DNA of 64,000 nucleotides from UBA4722 sp041690995 (lineage in GTDB: Bacteria > Pseudomonadota > Gammaproteobacteria > DSM-16500): assembly GCA_041690995.1 (NCBI GenBank), contig JBEPVM010000001.1:1-64000 (forward strand), written 5' to 3'. The position numbers were made by a program, and so were the translations under genes. Shown in pieces: positions 34,983 to 42,991 of this stretch (the first letter of the stretch is position 1; every line of letters starts with the position of its first letter). Under the pieces are notes generated by a model. It saw only the letters and a program-made list of their open reading frames with translations, had not been told where the DNA came from and ran no database searches.

Positions 34983-35696
34983 ATGGATACTAATTTTTCG
35001 ATTATCATACCGACTTTTCAAGAAGCAAAAAACATTCCACTGCTAATTAAACGAATTGCAGGCGTTGATTTTGGTACACGCCATTTTGAAGTGATTCTTT
35101 CGGATGATAATAGCCAGGATGGAACAGATGAAGTGGTGCAAGCGCTAACGCCTCACTATCCCTGGTTGCGTTTATTAAAACGTCAAGGTAAAAAAGATTT
35201 AAGTCAATCTGTTATAGATGGCATCCGGGAAGCGCAATATCCTATTTGTATTACGTTAGATGCTGATTTAAGCCATCCACCCGAAAAAATTCCTGAAATG
35301 TTAGAAGCCTTGGAAAAACCTAACGTAGATTTAGTGATTGGCTCGCGTTATATTACAGGGGGTAGTAGTGATGTGCTTTGGCCTTTGTCTCGTCGATTGC
35401 TTTCTCATGCTGCTGCTTTGCTCGCGCGTTTATTGCTTGCAGTGCCTGCAAAAGATCCTTTATCAGGTTATTTAGTTTTTAGAAAAAAAACATTTTTTTC
35501 AGGTGCGCCTTTAGAACCGATTGGTTGGAAATTAGGTCTTGAATTTATTGTTAAGTGTCGCTGTAAAAATATCACAGAAATTCCTATTTATTTTTCAGAG
35601 CGTGTAATAGGCGTCAGTAAAGTGAATATGGCAGTGGGGATTAACTATATCAAACATCTTCAACGGTTAATCTGGTTTAAAATGTTCGCGTCATGA
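34983..35696 (+). CDS. Polyprenol-phosphate mannose synthase-like glycosyltransferase (GT2)
   Basis: A 237-residue GT2 enzyme of the dolichol-phosphate mannosyltransferase (DPM1) type. It has the nucleotide-binding start IIIPTFQEAKNIPLLIKRI, DDNSQDGTDE, the metal-binding LDADLSHPPEKIPEM, SRYITGGSS and WKLGLEFIVKCR. It lacks a membrane-spanning C terminus, like the soluble DPM class. AGGGAAA lies just before its ATG. It overlaps the cysteine desulfurase gene by four bases (ATGA). Confidence 0.88.
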   Translation: MDTNFSIIIPTFQEAKNIPLLIKRIAGVDFGTRHFEVILSDDNSQDGTDEVVQALTPHYPWLRLLKRQGKKDLSQSVIDGIREAQYPICITLDADLSHPPEKIPEMLEALEKPNVDLVIGSRYITGGSSDVLWPLSRRLLSHAAALLARLLLAVPAKDPLSGYLVFRKKTFFSGAPLEPIGWKLGLEFIVKCRCKNITEIPIYFSERVIGVSKVNMAVGINYIKHLQRLIWFKMFAS

Positions 35697-36838
35697 AATT
35701 ACCAGTTTATTTAGATTATGCTGCAACGACACCTGTTGATCCGCGTGTTGCTGACAAAATGCTACGTTACCTTACATTCGATGGCCATTATGGTAATCCA
35801 GCTTCTATGCATCCTTATGGCCAAACGGCTAAAAAAGCAGTGGATGATGCACGTGCTCAAATCGCTGAATTAATCTATGCTGAGCCTTCCGAAATTATTT
35901 GGACGTCAGGTGCCACAGAAGCAAATAATTTAGCGTTAAAAGGTGCGGCCATGCTGCATCAGCGCAAAGGTAAACATATTATTACTTTAAAAACAGAGCA
36001 TCCCTCTGTACTCGATTGTTGTCAAGAATTAGAAAAAAAAGGATTTTCAGTGACCTATCTTTCACCCAAAAAAAATGGATTGATAGATATTGATGAATTC
36101 GCTGCTGCCTTGCGAGAAGACACTATACTGGTTTCAATCATGCATATTAATAATGAAATTGGCGTCATTCAAGATATTAATGCGATTGCAAATCTCACTG
36201 CGAGTCGCGGTATTTTATTTCATGTGGATGCAGCGCAAAGCGCTGGAAAAATTCCACTGAATATGCAAAAAATGCCTGTCGATCTTTTATCAGTTTGTGC
36301 GCATAAAATTTATGGACCCAAAGGGATAGGGGCGTTATATCTACGACGGAAACCCCGAGTGCGTGTTGCGCCACAAATACACGGCGGCGGACAAGAGCAA
36401 GGCATGCGTTCCGGCACGTTACCTGTTCATCAAATTGTAGGCATGGGAGAAGCCTTTGCTATCGCCAAACAGGAAATGCAGACGGATTACACTAAACTTT
36501 TTGAACTACGGCAGCAATTTTGGCAAGGCATTGAAAAATTAAATATCATAAAAACCAATACAGATTTTTTAAATTCTTTTCCTGGCATTCTCAATATTCG
36601 TTTCTCGGATATTCCTGCGCATACATTATTAAATGCACTGCCAGACATTGCGTTTTCTGTTGGCTCCGCCTGCCACAATAGCAACGAGCCTTCACCTGTT
36701 CTGCGCGCAATAGGCTTAACAGCAGAAGAAGCATTAAGTTCGGCGCGTTTTTCACTCGGTCGTTTTACGACAGAGGAAGAAATTAACTTTGCTGCGTGGC
36801 AGATTAATGAGGTATTAATCAGTATTAAAATTAGATAA
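35693..36838 (+). CDS. Cysteine desulfurase (NifS/IscS family)
   Basis: A PLP enzyme of 381 residues that takes sulfur from cysteine for Fe-S clusters and thiolated tRNA. YLDYAATTPVDPRV opens the protein, the PLP lysine is in SVCAHKIYGPKGIGALY, and the catalytic Cys is in VGSACHNSNEPSPVLRAIG. That loop is shorter and differs from the typical IscS loop (GSACTSASLEPS), so it sits between IscS and NifS groups. In E. coli iscR-iscS follows trmJ; here the order trmJ-(two glycosyl genes)-desulfurase suggests the same locus with an insertion and loss of iscR. No iscU follows. Confidence 0.92.
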   Translation: MKLPVYLDYAATTPVDPRVADKMLRYLTFDGHYGNPASMHPYGQTAKKAVDDARAQIAELIYAEPSEIIWTSGATEANNLALKGAAMLHQRKGKHIITLKTEHPSVLDCCQELEKKGFSVTYLSPKKNGLIDIDEFAAALREDTILVSIMHINNEIGVIQDINAIANLTASRGILFHVDAAQSAGKIPLNMQKMPVDLLSVCAHKIYGPKGIGALYLRRKPRVRVAPQIHGGGQEQGMRSGTLPVHQIVGMGEAFAIAKQEMQTDYTKLFELRQQFWQGIEKLNIIKTNTDFLNSFPGILNIRFSDIPAHTLLNALPDIAFSVGSACHNSNEPSPVLRAIGLTAEEALSSARFSLGRFTTEEEINFAAWQINEVLISIKIR

Positions 36839-37028
36839 AATAGGTATGATAACTGACCCTACCGCTCCAAAGTCGACTGGTATGATTTGAGGTTGCTGTC
36901 ATTTTTAACAGAAAACTACACAAGGGTTTTTGTGGCATATTTTATATCGTTTAGTATTATTATTACAATTTACGTTGTTATTCAACCGCTTAAAAAATGC
37001 CAAAATTTCTTTTTCTTAAAATATCATC

Positions 37029-37068
37029 TGTTCCGCCATTTATAAAATACGGATAGACGGCGGAACAA
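37029..37068. repeat. 40-bp hairpin repeat, downstream copy flanking the ATPase gene
   Basis: TGTTCCGCCATTTATAA at the left pairs through its GTTCCGCC with GGCGGAAC at the right end of the 40 bases. It lies 21 bases beyond the stop of the ATPase gene. The copy at 38571-38610 has the same length, the same ends and the same ATTTATAA. Confidence 0.85.
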
Positions 37069-37089
37069 GCGGATATCGTGCTTACATTT

Positions 37090-38547
37090 TTATGCTAATA
37101 AATCATGCAGATTAACATTTTGATAAATTAAATCACGATAATAACTATTTTCACTCACACCATTCGCAGTCACTAAACACCAAAAAATTTGTTTTCTTGT
37201 TCCTGTTTGTTCCTTATAAACAGATTTTTTTCTTTCTAGCTCTTTTGCATATTCTTTTGTAATTAAAAAAGGCCTCTCAGTATGCTTAATTTCACAGAGG
37301 GTCACACAGTCATCGTCTCGATCAAAAACTAAATCAATTTGTACACCCTTTTTTAGCGAATTTTTCTCTGGGATATACCTCCAATCTCCATAAAACGATC
37401 CTATATTCTCCATGCTGAGAGCTTTTTTTATTAATTCAATATGCTTGAAGCAAATTGCTTCAAACGCATATCCCGCCCAAACATGCCAGGCTCCTTTTTG
37501 TATTACGGATGTCCAGTAAGAGCTAGAAGTTGAGCGAGACTTTTTACGGTAAGGCTCTATCCAATTCAAATAAAAAAGAGTATATTCGTCAATCACCCTA
37601 TAATGTATTCCCCTTCTTGCATGCCCCAAGGGTAAAAATGTACTAATAAATCCAGCTTCCTCTAAATTTTTTAGTTTAAGGTTAAGACTACCGCCATCTA
37701 AAATATCTATGCTATTAATCAAATTTTCACGGCTAATACCATGCTGCTTTTTAGCAATAGTTTTAATAATCCGTATATAAGTATTCGGATCGCTATAAAG
37801 AGAGTGAAATAATTTATCGAACTCATCAAATAATAAACCGCCTTTCTGAAAACAGATGGCATTAATATTTTGCAAAATAGAACCCTTACGTAAGCTTTTT
37901 AAATAATGAGGAATCCCGCCCATTATCATATAAATTTGTAGAAGTTGTTGCTCATTAAATTCAAAGCTACGAGAACTTAAATAATGATGTGTTTCATTTA
38001 AAGTAAACGGCCGTAATGGGATATTAACTGTAATACGGTTATGCAACCCGCCTCGTGTATAAACAATTTTCTCCATCATCCAGGAAGCAGCCGACCCACA
38101 CACTACTAATATTAATTTTTTACGATATGACCAACGTGTGTTCCAAAAGTATTCAAGCGCTTTTAAGAAACCTGATTTCCGAGTAGCAAGCCACGGCAGC
38201 TCGTCAAAAAATAGTATTATACGCTTATTTTCGGGCGTTTTTTCGATGGCAGCCGTGAGTTGCTTAAGTGCATCCATCCAGTTATTTTGAACAGCTATAT
38301 CAATTCCTGAATAAAAAGTTTTTGATAATTGCTCAGAAAAAATTTTAAGTTGCTCACGTAAACTCCCATCATTAAGCCCTGTTTGTTCAAAAAACACGCC
38401 AGCTTGTTTATTGTAAAATTGTTTAATGAGGTATGTTTTACCTACTCTGCGCCGGCCATAAATTGCAATAAACTCAGGCGAAACAGAATCTAATGTAGAT
38501 TTAAGAATTTTTAATTCTTTTTCTCTGCCAATAATAATCTCGGTCAT
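37090..38547 (-). CDS. AAA ATPase of the ATPase_2/DUF234 type with C-terminal nuclease-like domain
   Basis: The protein of 485 residues opens with Walker A IYGRRRVGKTYLIKQF near 30, Walker B IILFFDELPW near 110 and a sensor AASWMMEKIV. A winged-helix region follows (about 250-320), and the C-terminal domain has FEAICFKHIEL, IDLVFDRDDD and TLCEIKHTERPF, that is a D...ExK nuclease core. The family is widespread in archaea and in some bacteria, is often mobile and has no proven function. It lies alone between two 40-bp hairpins, 21 bases past its stop and 23 bases before its start, which mark it as a discrete cassette. Confidence 0.88.
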   Translation of the reverse strand: MTEIIIGREKELKILKSTLDSVSPEFIAIYGRRRVGKTYLIKQFYNKQAGVFFEQTGLNDGSLREQLKIFSEQLSKTFYSGIDIAVQNNWMDALKQLTAAIEKTPENKRIILFFDELPWLATRKSGFLKALEYFWNTRWSYRKKLILVVCGSAASWMMEKIVYTRGGLHNRITVNIPLRPFTLNETHHYLSSRSFEFNEQQLLQIYMIMGGIPHYLKSLRKGSILQNINAICFQKGGLLFDEFDKLFHSLYSDPNTYIRIIKTIAKKQHGISRENLINSIDILDGGSLNLKLKNLEEAGFISTFLPLGHARRGIHYRVIDEYTLFYLNWIEPYRKKSRSTSSSYWTSVIQKGAWHVWAGYAFEAICFKHIELIKKALSMENIGSFYGDWRYIPEKNSLKKGVQIDLVFDRDDDCVTLCEIKHTERPFLITKEYAKELERKKSVYKEQTGTRKQIFWCLVTANGVSENSYYRDLIYQNVNLHDLLA

Positions 38548-38570
38548 ATTATTAATAATCCATTGTGTAC

Positions 38571-38610
38571 TGTTCCGCTATTTATAATAGTACTATATAT
38601 GGCGGAACAA
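38571..38610. repeat. 40-bp hairpin repeat, upstream copy flanking the ATPase gene
   Basis: TGTTCCGCTATTTATAA at the left and ATGGCGGAACAA at the right form a stem through GTTCCGC and GCGGAAC. The centre holds ATAGTACTAT, itself a palindrome. It sits 23 bases before the ATPase ATG, so it could also act as an operator. Confidence 0.85.
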
Positions 38611-38889
38611 AGAAAATCTATGCTTGATTAAACGATATGTGATTAAAATCAAACGCTTAAAAATATCCCTCCTAAGGAAGAACCAGAAAAATGTATCCTT
38701 CATATATCATGGAAATTTAGATTGTGTTGCATCATAATAGCCATATAATTTGAAAATTAATACTGTTTATTTTTTTAATAATCTTTTTCGTCTTTGCAAG
38801 AAAAATAAACATTTATCAATATGAAAAATGTGCTAAATCACAAGGTGATTTTTTAGTTAATCATTTTTCAATATAAAGGAAATTTTTTT
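38611..38889. other. AT-rich leader of the N-acetyltransferase gene
   Basis: No gene of note. A weak stem-loop AAATCAC-AAG-GTGATTT with a short T-run (38835-38854) lies about 35 bases before the N-acetyltransferase start, inside an 11-codon frame (38821-38856) that has no ribosome site. It could be an attenuator, but the stem is AT-rich. Confidence 0.35.
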
Positions 38890-39939
38890 ATGCTTCGAAA
38901 ATTCTCACTATCTCATGAAAAAATCATGCGTCAACTTACAAATTCAAATGAGTATAAAACAGAAAAATATCATCGTTACAATAAAAAAGAAGCTATTCGT
39001 TTATTAACGTATGAAGAATTAAAATTTTATTTTCTTCGAATAGGTGCTGATCAAGAAGCAATAAAGCGATTTATGGCAGGGCCATCATTAAATTCATTAT
39101 GTGAAATCCATCGGCTTCAGGTAACTCACATCCACGTTACAAATTATGCAATGCAAGATATAAAAAAAATGCGTAATCAATCGCCTATTTCTCCTTATTT
39201 TAATGATATTTTTCGCAAAATTGTCTTAGAAGGTCATCATGGCTATTGCTTTGAGAATAATCAACTATTACGTTATATATTGGTTAATTTGGGATACAAA
39301 GTTAAATTTTTTAACGCCCACATTATCCGTGATAATATTCCAAAACAAGACCCACAACATGTCATTTTAGAGGTCGAAATTAACGGTATAGAATATGTAG
39401 TTGATGCAGGATATGGTGGAGTGGCACCCATTGCTGTGATTAAATTTCAATTCAACGCGGAACAATCAGGTGCTGGCAAACCCTGGGCGACAACAGTTGA
39501 ATCAGGCAATGAATATAAACTAAGTTTATCATCCTATAAGTTTGATGGTGTCCATGAAAAAAAAGGTTTCATTCTTTCTCATCAATATCCTCCTTCCACT
39601 GAATTAGATAAAAATTGGAAAGCACTTTATATCTTTCAAAAAAAGTATTGTAATGTAAATGAATATAAAGTTGCTAATTATCGCGTATCTAAAAATGAAA
39701 AATTAACGCCGTTTCGTACTAAGTTATTTGAAACAGCTTTTACTGATGATATTCGTATTTCTTTGACGCAAGATGAATTAGTTATCACCAAAGCAGGAAA
39801 AATAATTTTATCGCTTCCTATTACAAGCGAACAGGAATATAAGGAATGCTTAGTTAAGTATTTAGGATATTCCGAACAGCAAATGACAAAAATGGATAAG
39901 ATTCATGAGCGTGTTGAGTTTGCTAAAAGATGTAGGTGA
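38890..39939 (+). CDS. Arylamine N-acetyltransferase family protein
   Basis: A 349-residue member of the NAT family, which moves acetyl groups from CoA to arylamines. The Cys-His-Asp triad is visible: Cys in GHHGYCFENNQLL (usually RGGxCFE), His in QHVILEV and Asp in YVVDAGYGG. HRLQVTHIHVTNYAMQD replaces the usual LHxxHLxxxPFEN region. About 60 residues of extra N-terminal sequence and a long C-terminal tail distinguish it from standard NATs (about 280 residues). AAGGAA precedes the ATG. The substrate is unknown; transfer from outside the lineage is possible. Confidence 0.85.
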   Translation: MLRKFSLSHEKIMRQLTNSNEYKTEKYHRYNKKEAIRLLTYEELKFYFLRIGADQEAIKRFMAGPSLNSLCEIHRLQVTHIHVTNYAMQDIKKMRNQSPISPYFNDIFRKIVLEGHHGYCFENNQLLRYILVNLGYKVKFFNAHIIRDNIPKQDPQHVILEVEINGIEYVVDAGYGGVAPIAVIKFQFNAEQSGAGKPWATTVESGNEYKLSLSSYKFDGVHEKKGFILSHQYPPSTELDKNWKALYIFQKKYCNVNEYKVANYRVSKNEKLTPFRTKLFETAFTDDIRISLTQDELVITKAGKIILSLPITSEQEYKECLVKYLGYSEQQMTKMDKIHERVEFAKRCR

Positions 39940-40056
39940 GCGCAGTATTGATTGTAATCTAGCTCAAATCGAAAAGCTGAGCGCATTTGTTATGGTCGCA
40001 AACATATAACAACTTACTTCGCGGCACTTAGCATTGTATACCTGTTAATTGAGTTA

Positions 40057-40410
40057 GTGAAGGATTGCGCGATAGGTAAAGGGAATGTATTAAAAAGTGC
40101 TATGGAAACTGCAAAATCAGATTTTAATCTTAATACCCAAAAAGGAGTATTAGAGTTTATTGGAAATAGGGGGCTGGAATCGCCTTGCTTCATTAATTCA
40201 AAAAAATGGGAAAAGAACCCTAAACCCAATCATCCGATAATGGTGGATGCTTATAATTTTTATTCGGGCTTTATTTATGGCTATATCGCTTTTTTCTATC
40301 AGCCCGTAACTAAGAAATGGATTATTAAATCTTTTAAAAAGAATAGTAAGCCTGATATAAGAAATCTAGCATTTAAAGAAGCATTAATTAAGTTACAAAA
40401 TCAGAGTTAA
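40057..40410 (+). CDS. Hypothetical protein, first gene of a three-gene cassette
   Basis: I do not recognise this protein of about 117 residues. It has a helical N terminus and a mixed C-terminal half with HPIMVDAYNFYSGFIYGYIAFFYQP, which is aromatic-rich. The start is doubtful: GTG at 40057 has no clear ribosome site, and the frame stays open back to 39958. It ends 10 bases before the MqsA-like gene and reads in the same direction, so the two are likely co-transcribed. Confidence 0.5.
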   Translation: MKDCAIGKGNVLKSAMETAKSDFNLNTQKGVLEFIGNRGLESPCFINSKKWEKNPKPNHPIMVDAYNFYSGFIYGYIAFFYQPVTKKWIIKSFKKNSKPDIRNLAFKEALIKLQNQS

Positions 40411-40420
40411 TGGGGGTTGT

Positions 40421-41011
40421 ATGAGTAAAAAATCAATTATTTGCCCAGCTTGCGGCTCTAGCGAGGTTGCGCGCTTTGAAAAAGAAAGTTTTAGCCAATT
40501 AACGCTAGGGTCTCAATTCTCCTTCAAAGAAATTAATTATAAATGTAATGCCTGTCAGGAAGAAGGTGACTTTCTTGCTGAAACCGATAAAAATTATCTG
40601 GTTGCCCAAAAAGAAGCGCAAGGTAATTTAGTTAAGCAACTTTTAGAGACTATGCATAGTATGGGTATCACTATGGCGATGTTCGAGCGAGTATTTGAAT
40701 TACCTACAAGAACTTTAACGAGATGGAAAAATGGTGACTTCTCATCAAGCGCGCTTGCCTTGCTCCGCATAGTCACTACTTACCCTTGGATTATAGAAGT
40801 TGCAGAAAACAAATTTGAAAAAACATATTCCAAATTTGCAGTTGTAACATCTGCAGCTCAAGAATTTAAAAATGACAGTATAATTAAGCCTGCTATGCAG
40901 CCAAAAATTCCAGAAAAAAATATGAATTCATCAGCAATTTTTTTTATTAGTGTGAATAATTCACAAGCCAGCGAAAAATCTGTGAGACCATCAGTAGTGG
41001 CTGGAGGATAA
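40421..41011 (+). CDS. Zinc-finger plus HTH protein (MqsA-like antitoxin/regulator)
   Basis: The 196-residue protein has a CPACGS...CNACQ zinc finger (residues 9-45) followed by a helix-turn-helix (FELPTRTLTRWKNGDFSSS, about 85-110), the layout of MqsA-type antitoxins. The C-terminal 60 residues are low in structure. GGGGG lies before its ATG, and GGAGG at its end serves the next gene, which starts directly after its stop. The expected MqsR toxin is absent; the neighbour is a DUF6941-like protein instead. Confidence 0.75.
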   Translation: MSKKSIICPACGSSEVARFEKESFSQLTLGSQFSFKEINYKCNACQEEGDFLAETDKNYLVAQKEAQGNLVKQLLETMHSMGITMAMFERVFELPTRTLTRWKNGDFSSSALALLRIVTTYPWIIEVAENKFEKTYSKFAVVTSAAQEFKNDSIIKPAMQPKIPEKNMNSSAIFFISVNNSQASEKSVRPSVVAGG

Positions 41012-41425
41012 ATGAAATTTCTTGATGCCAATTTTTGTGATGATATTCGGCAAGAGATAAATAATAAGATTTCACTAATGGGTTTATATAACGACCGAAT
41101 AGTTTTACATATTAAAAATCAAAACGAGATTAGCTGGCCGCAGCCAATTAATTTATCTGCGCTTTTGCGGTTTTCAATTAAAAAATATGAAGAACGACCT
41201 GATCGCTTTGAGTTTGAATATTTTTTAAATAAAAAAAATATTGTCAAAATAGCGGGGGAGCTACATATTAATACTATCGATAGATTTCAATTAATAATAA
41301 ATGGAACTGGCATCCCACTTGAGCGAGGAAATTTAGGTTTTTTAATCAATCTCTATGCTAGAAAAAACCTTTTGCTTTCTGAAAAAAAAGAAAAGACGAT
41401 GATTATTTCGGTAACTGATGAGTAG
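41012..41425 (+). CDS. DUF6941-like protein
   Basis: A 137-residue protein whose N terminus, NFCDDIRQEINNKISLMGLYNDRI, follows the pattern of the DUF6941 family (CDD-R-E--NK-SL-GIY). The rest is beta-rich. The function of the family is unknown. It directly follows the MqsA-like gene with no gap, so the two are translationally coupled and may form an antitoxin-partner pair. The family call is from memory of the pattern. Confidence 0.6.
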   Translation: MKFLDANFCDDIRQEINNKISLMGLYNDRIVLHIKNQNEISWPQPINLSALLRFSIKKYEERPDRFEFEYFLNKKNIVKIAGELHINTIDRFQLIINGTGIPLERGNLGFLINLYARKNLLLSEKKEKTMIISVTDE

Positions 41426-41453
41426 AGTACCTTTTTTAAGTAGGCTAATTATT

Positions 41454-42956
41454 TTATTCAGGGGGTAAAAAAGCCATTAAAATTCGCACGGGTGGCATAT
41501 TTCTATTTCGTAACCAGTTGAAACTATAAAGCGCTGGGGGTTGCATTTTCTTGAACCGCATTTTAATTTTATCTATTTCATAGATTAAATTTTTTTGATT
41601 TTCTTGCAATTCCCAAACAAAAACAGCACCTTGTTTTTTAAGCTTCTTCTCTTCAACCCAAGGGCTTATTTTTTGATTCCAATCTATATATACGGCGGGA
41701 TGATCTTTTGAATAAAATGCAATATTGCCTGCTACCCAACGTGCACCCGCGATGTATTGGATAGGTGTAGAGTAGTGATGATGCCAGCTTTCTGTGATTG
41801 TAGCTGCTATGGTCTTACCTGGATAATTGGCGCTGGAAGGTTCATCCGCACGTATCAACGCGACAGAATACGCTGTGACTGTGCCTGCCAGGAATACTGC
41901 CATGATGATTAAAAAACGATAGAATTTTTTGATGGTTAAATTCAAATAAGGCTGTAACCAGGCAATTAAAATCAAGCCCCATAGCGATAATAAGGGCTGT
42001 CCCCAACCTGCACGTAATTTAATGCCTGTGATGGCGGCTAATAAAACCGTTAATAAGAATGGCCCCATTCCTACAAAAAATAAAAATTGTTTATGGAATT
42101 GCGTAAGAGGATAAATAGGGATTTGTGTAGCAGGTCTTTTTGAACCTGAAATAAATAGTAATACTATTAAAAATAAAGTGGGGATAATTACCTCAAATAT
42201 TTGCCAAACAAACTGGGCAGGAAAAAATAAATGGTTAACCCAGGTCGGCGCGCTTGCGACTCTATCGAATGCATAGTTCAGCGTAATAAAATCATGCGAA
42301 AATAACCAAAAAATATGTGGCGTGATAATCGCAATAAAAACTGATAATCCTATATATAACGTTGGTTTTTTAAATTGTTCTCGTCCTGTTGGATTAAATA
42401 ATAGAAAGAGAAACAGGGAGAATAGTAACATGATGGTGTAATACTTCGTCATCATGCCAAGGCCAGCAAACAAGCCTGTCAGTAACCAATCACGAAATTT
42501 ATTTCTCGTTAATGCGTGATAAAAAAATAAAGTCGTTAATGCCCAGATAGAAAGTTCGAGGGTGTTGTCGTTGAAATCAATGGCATGAAAATTATAATAT
42601 TGCATGCCTTCCAATAAGAGTACAGCAAGTAGTGCATAGACAGGCGACAACATTTTTTTGCCTAATTGCCAGATAGCCCAAAAACAAATAGCTACAGAAA
42701 GCTGACTAAAAAGATAAATTGCCCAGCCTGTTGACCCATCTATTTTCAATGCCAGCGCTGTTAACCAACCATTCATGAAAGGGTTTTTATCATATCCCCA
42801 TTCTAATTGATGCCCCCAAATAGCACCTTCGATGGAATCCATCGGGAGATTAAACCGTATTAGAAGGGGGGCGAGCGTCCACACAACCACGTGTAAAAAA
42901 GTAAACGCAAAAAACCAGCGAGTCATACTACTGTTTTTTATCAGTTGCGTGGACAT
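41454..42956 (-). CDS. GT39-family (ArnT-like) membrane glycosyltransferase
   Basis: A 500-residue protein with about eleven membrane segments. The first periplasmic loop has MDSIEGAIWGHQLEWGYDKN followed by PFMNGWLTALA, the acidic (D/E)-rich GT-C motif of ArnT-type enzymes that move a sugar from a polyprenyl phosphate to lipid A or to another acceptor. It ends with a soluble domain. It follows htpG with a 35-base gap on the same strand. It is one of two GT-C proteins in the window; the donor could come from the DPM-like enzyme at 34983. Confidence 0.85.
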   Translation of the reverse strand: MSTQLIKNSSMTRWFFAFTFLHVVVWTLAPLLIRFNLPMDSIEGAIWGHQLEWGYDKNPFMNGWLTALALKIDGSTGWAIYLFSQLSVAICFWAIWQLGKKMLSPVYALLAVLLLEGMQYYNFHAIDFNDNTLELSIWALTTLFFYHALTRNKFRDWLLTGLFAGLGMMTKYYTIMLLFSLFLFLLFNPTGREQFKKPTLYIGLSVFIAIITPHIFWLFSHDFITLNYAFDRVASAPTWVNHLFFPAQFVWQIFEVIIPTLFLIVLLFISGSKRPATQIPIYPLTQFHKQFLFFVGMGPFLLTVLLAAITGIKLRAGWGQPLLSLWGLILIAWLQPYLNLTIKKFYRFLIIMAVFLAGTVTAYSVALIRADEPSSANYPGKTIAATITESWHHHYSTPIQYIAGARWVAGNIAFYSKDHPAVYIDWNQKISPWVEEKKLKKQGAVFVWELQENQKNLIYEIDKIKMRFKKMQPPALYSFNWLRNRNMPPVRILMAFLPPE

Positions 42957-42991
42957 TGTATTTGCTCATTTAATTTTGAGTCAGCAACGAG

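Noticed and set aside
38821..38856. 11-codon leader peptide and attenuator before the N-acetyltransferase
   Set aside because: No ribosome site and an AT-rich stem; could be chance.
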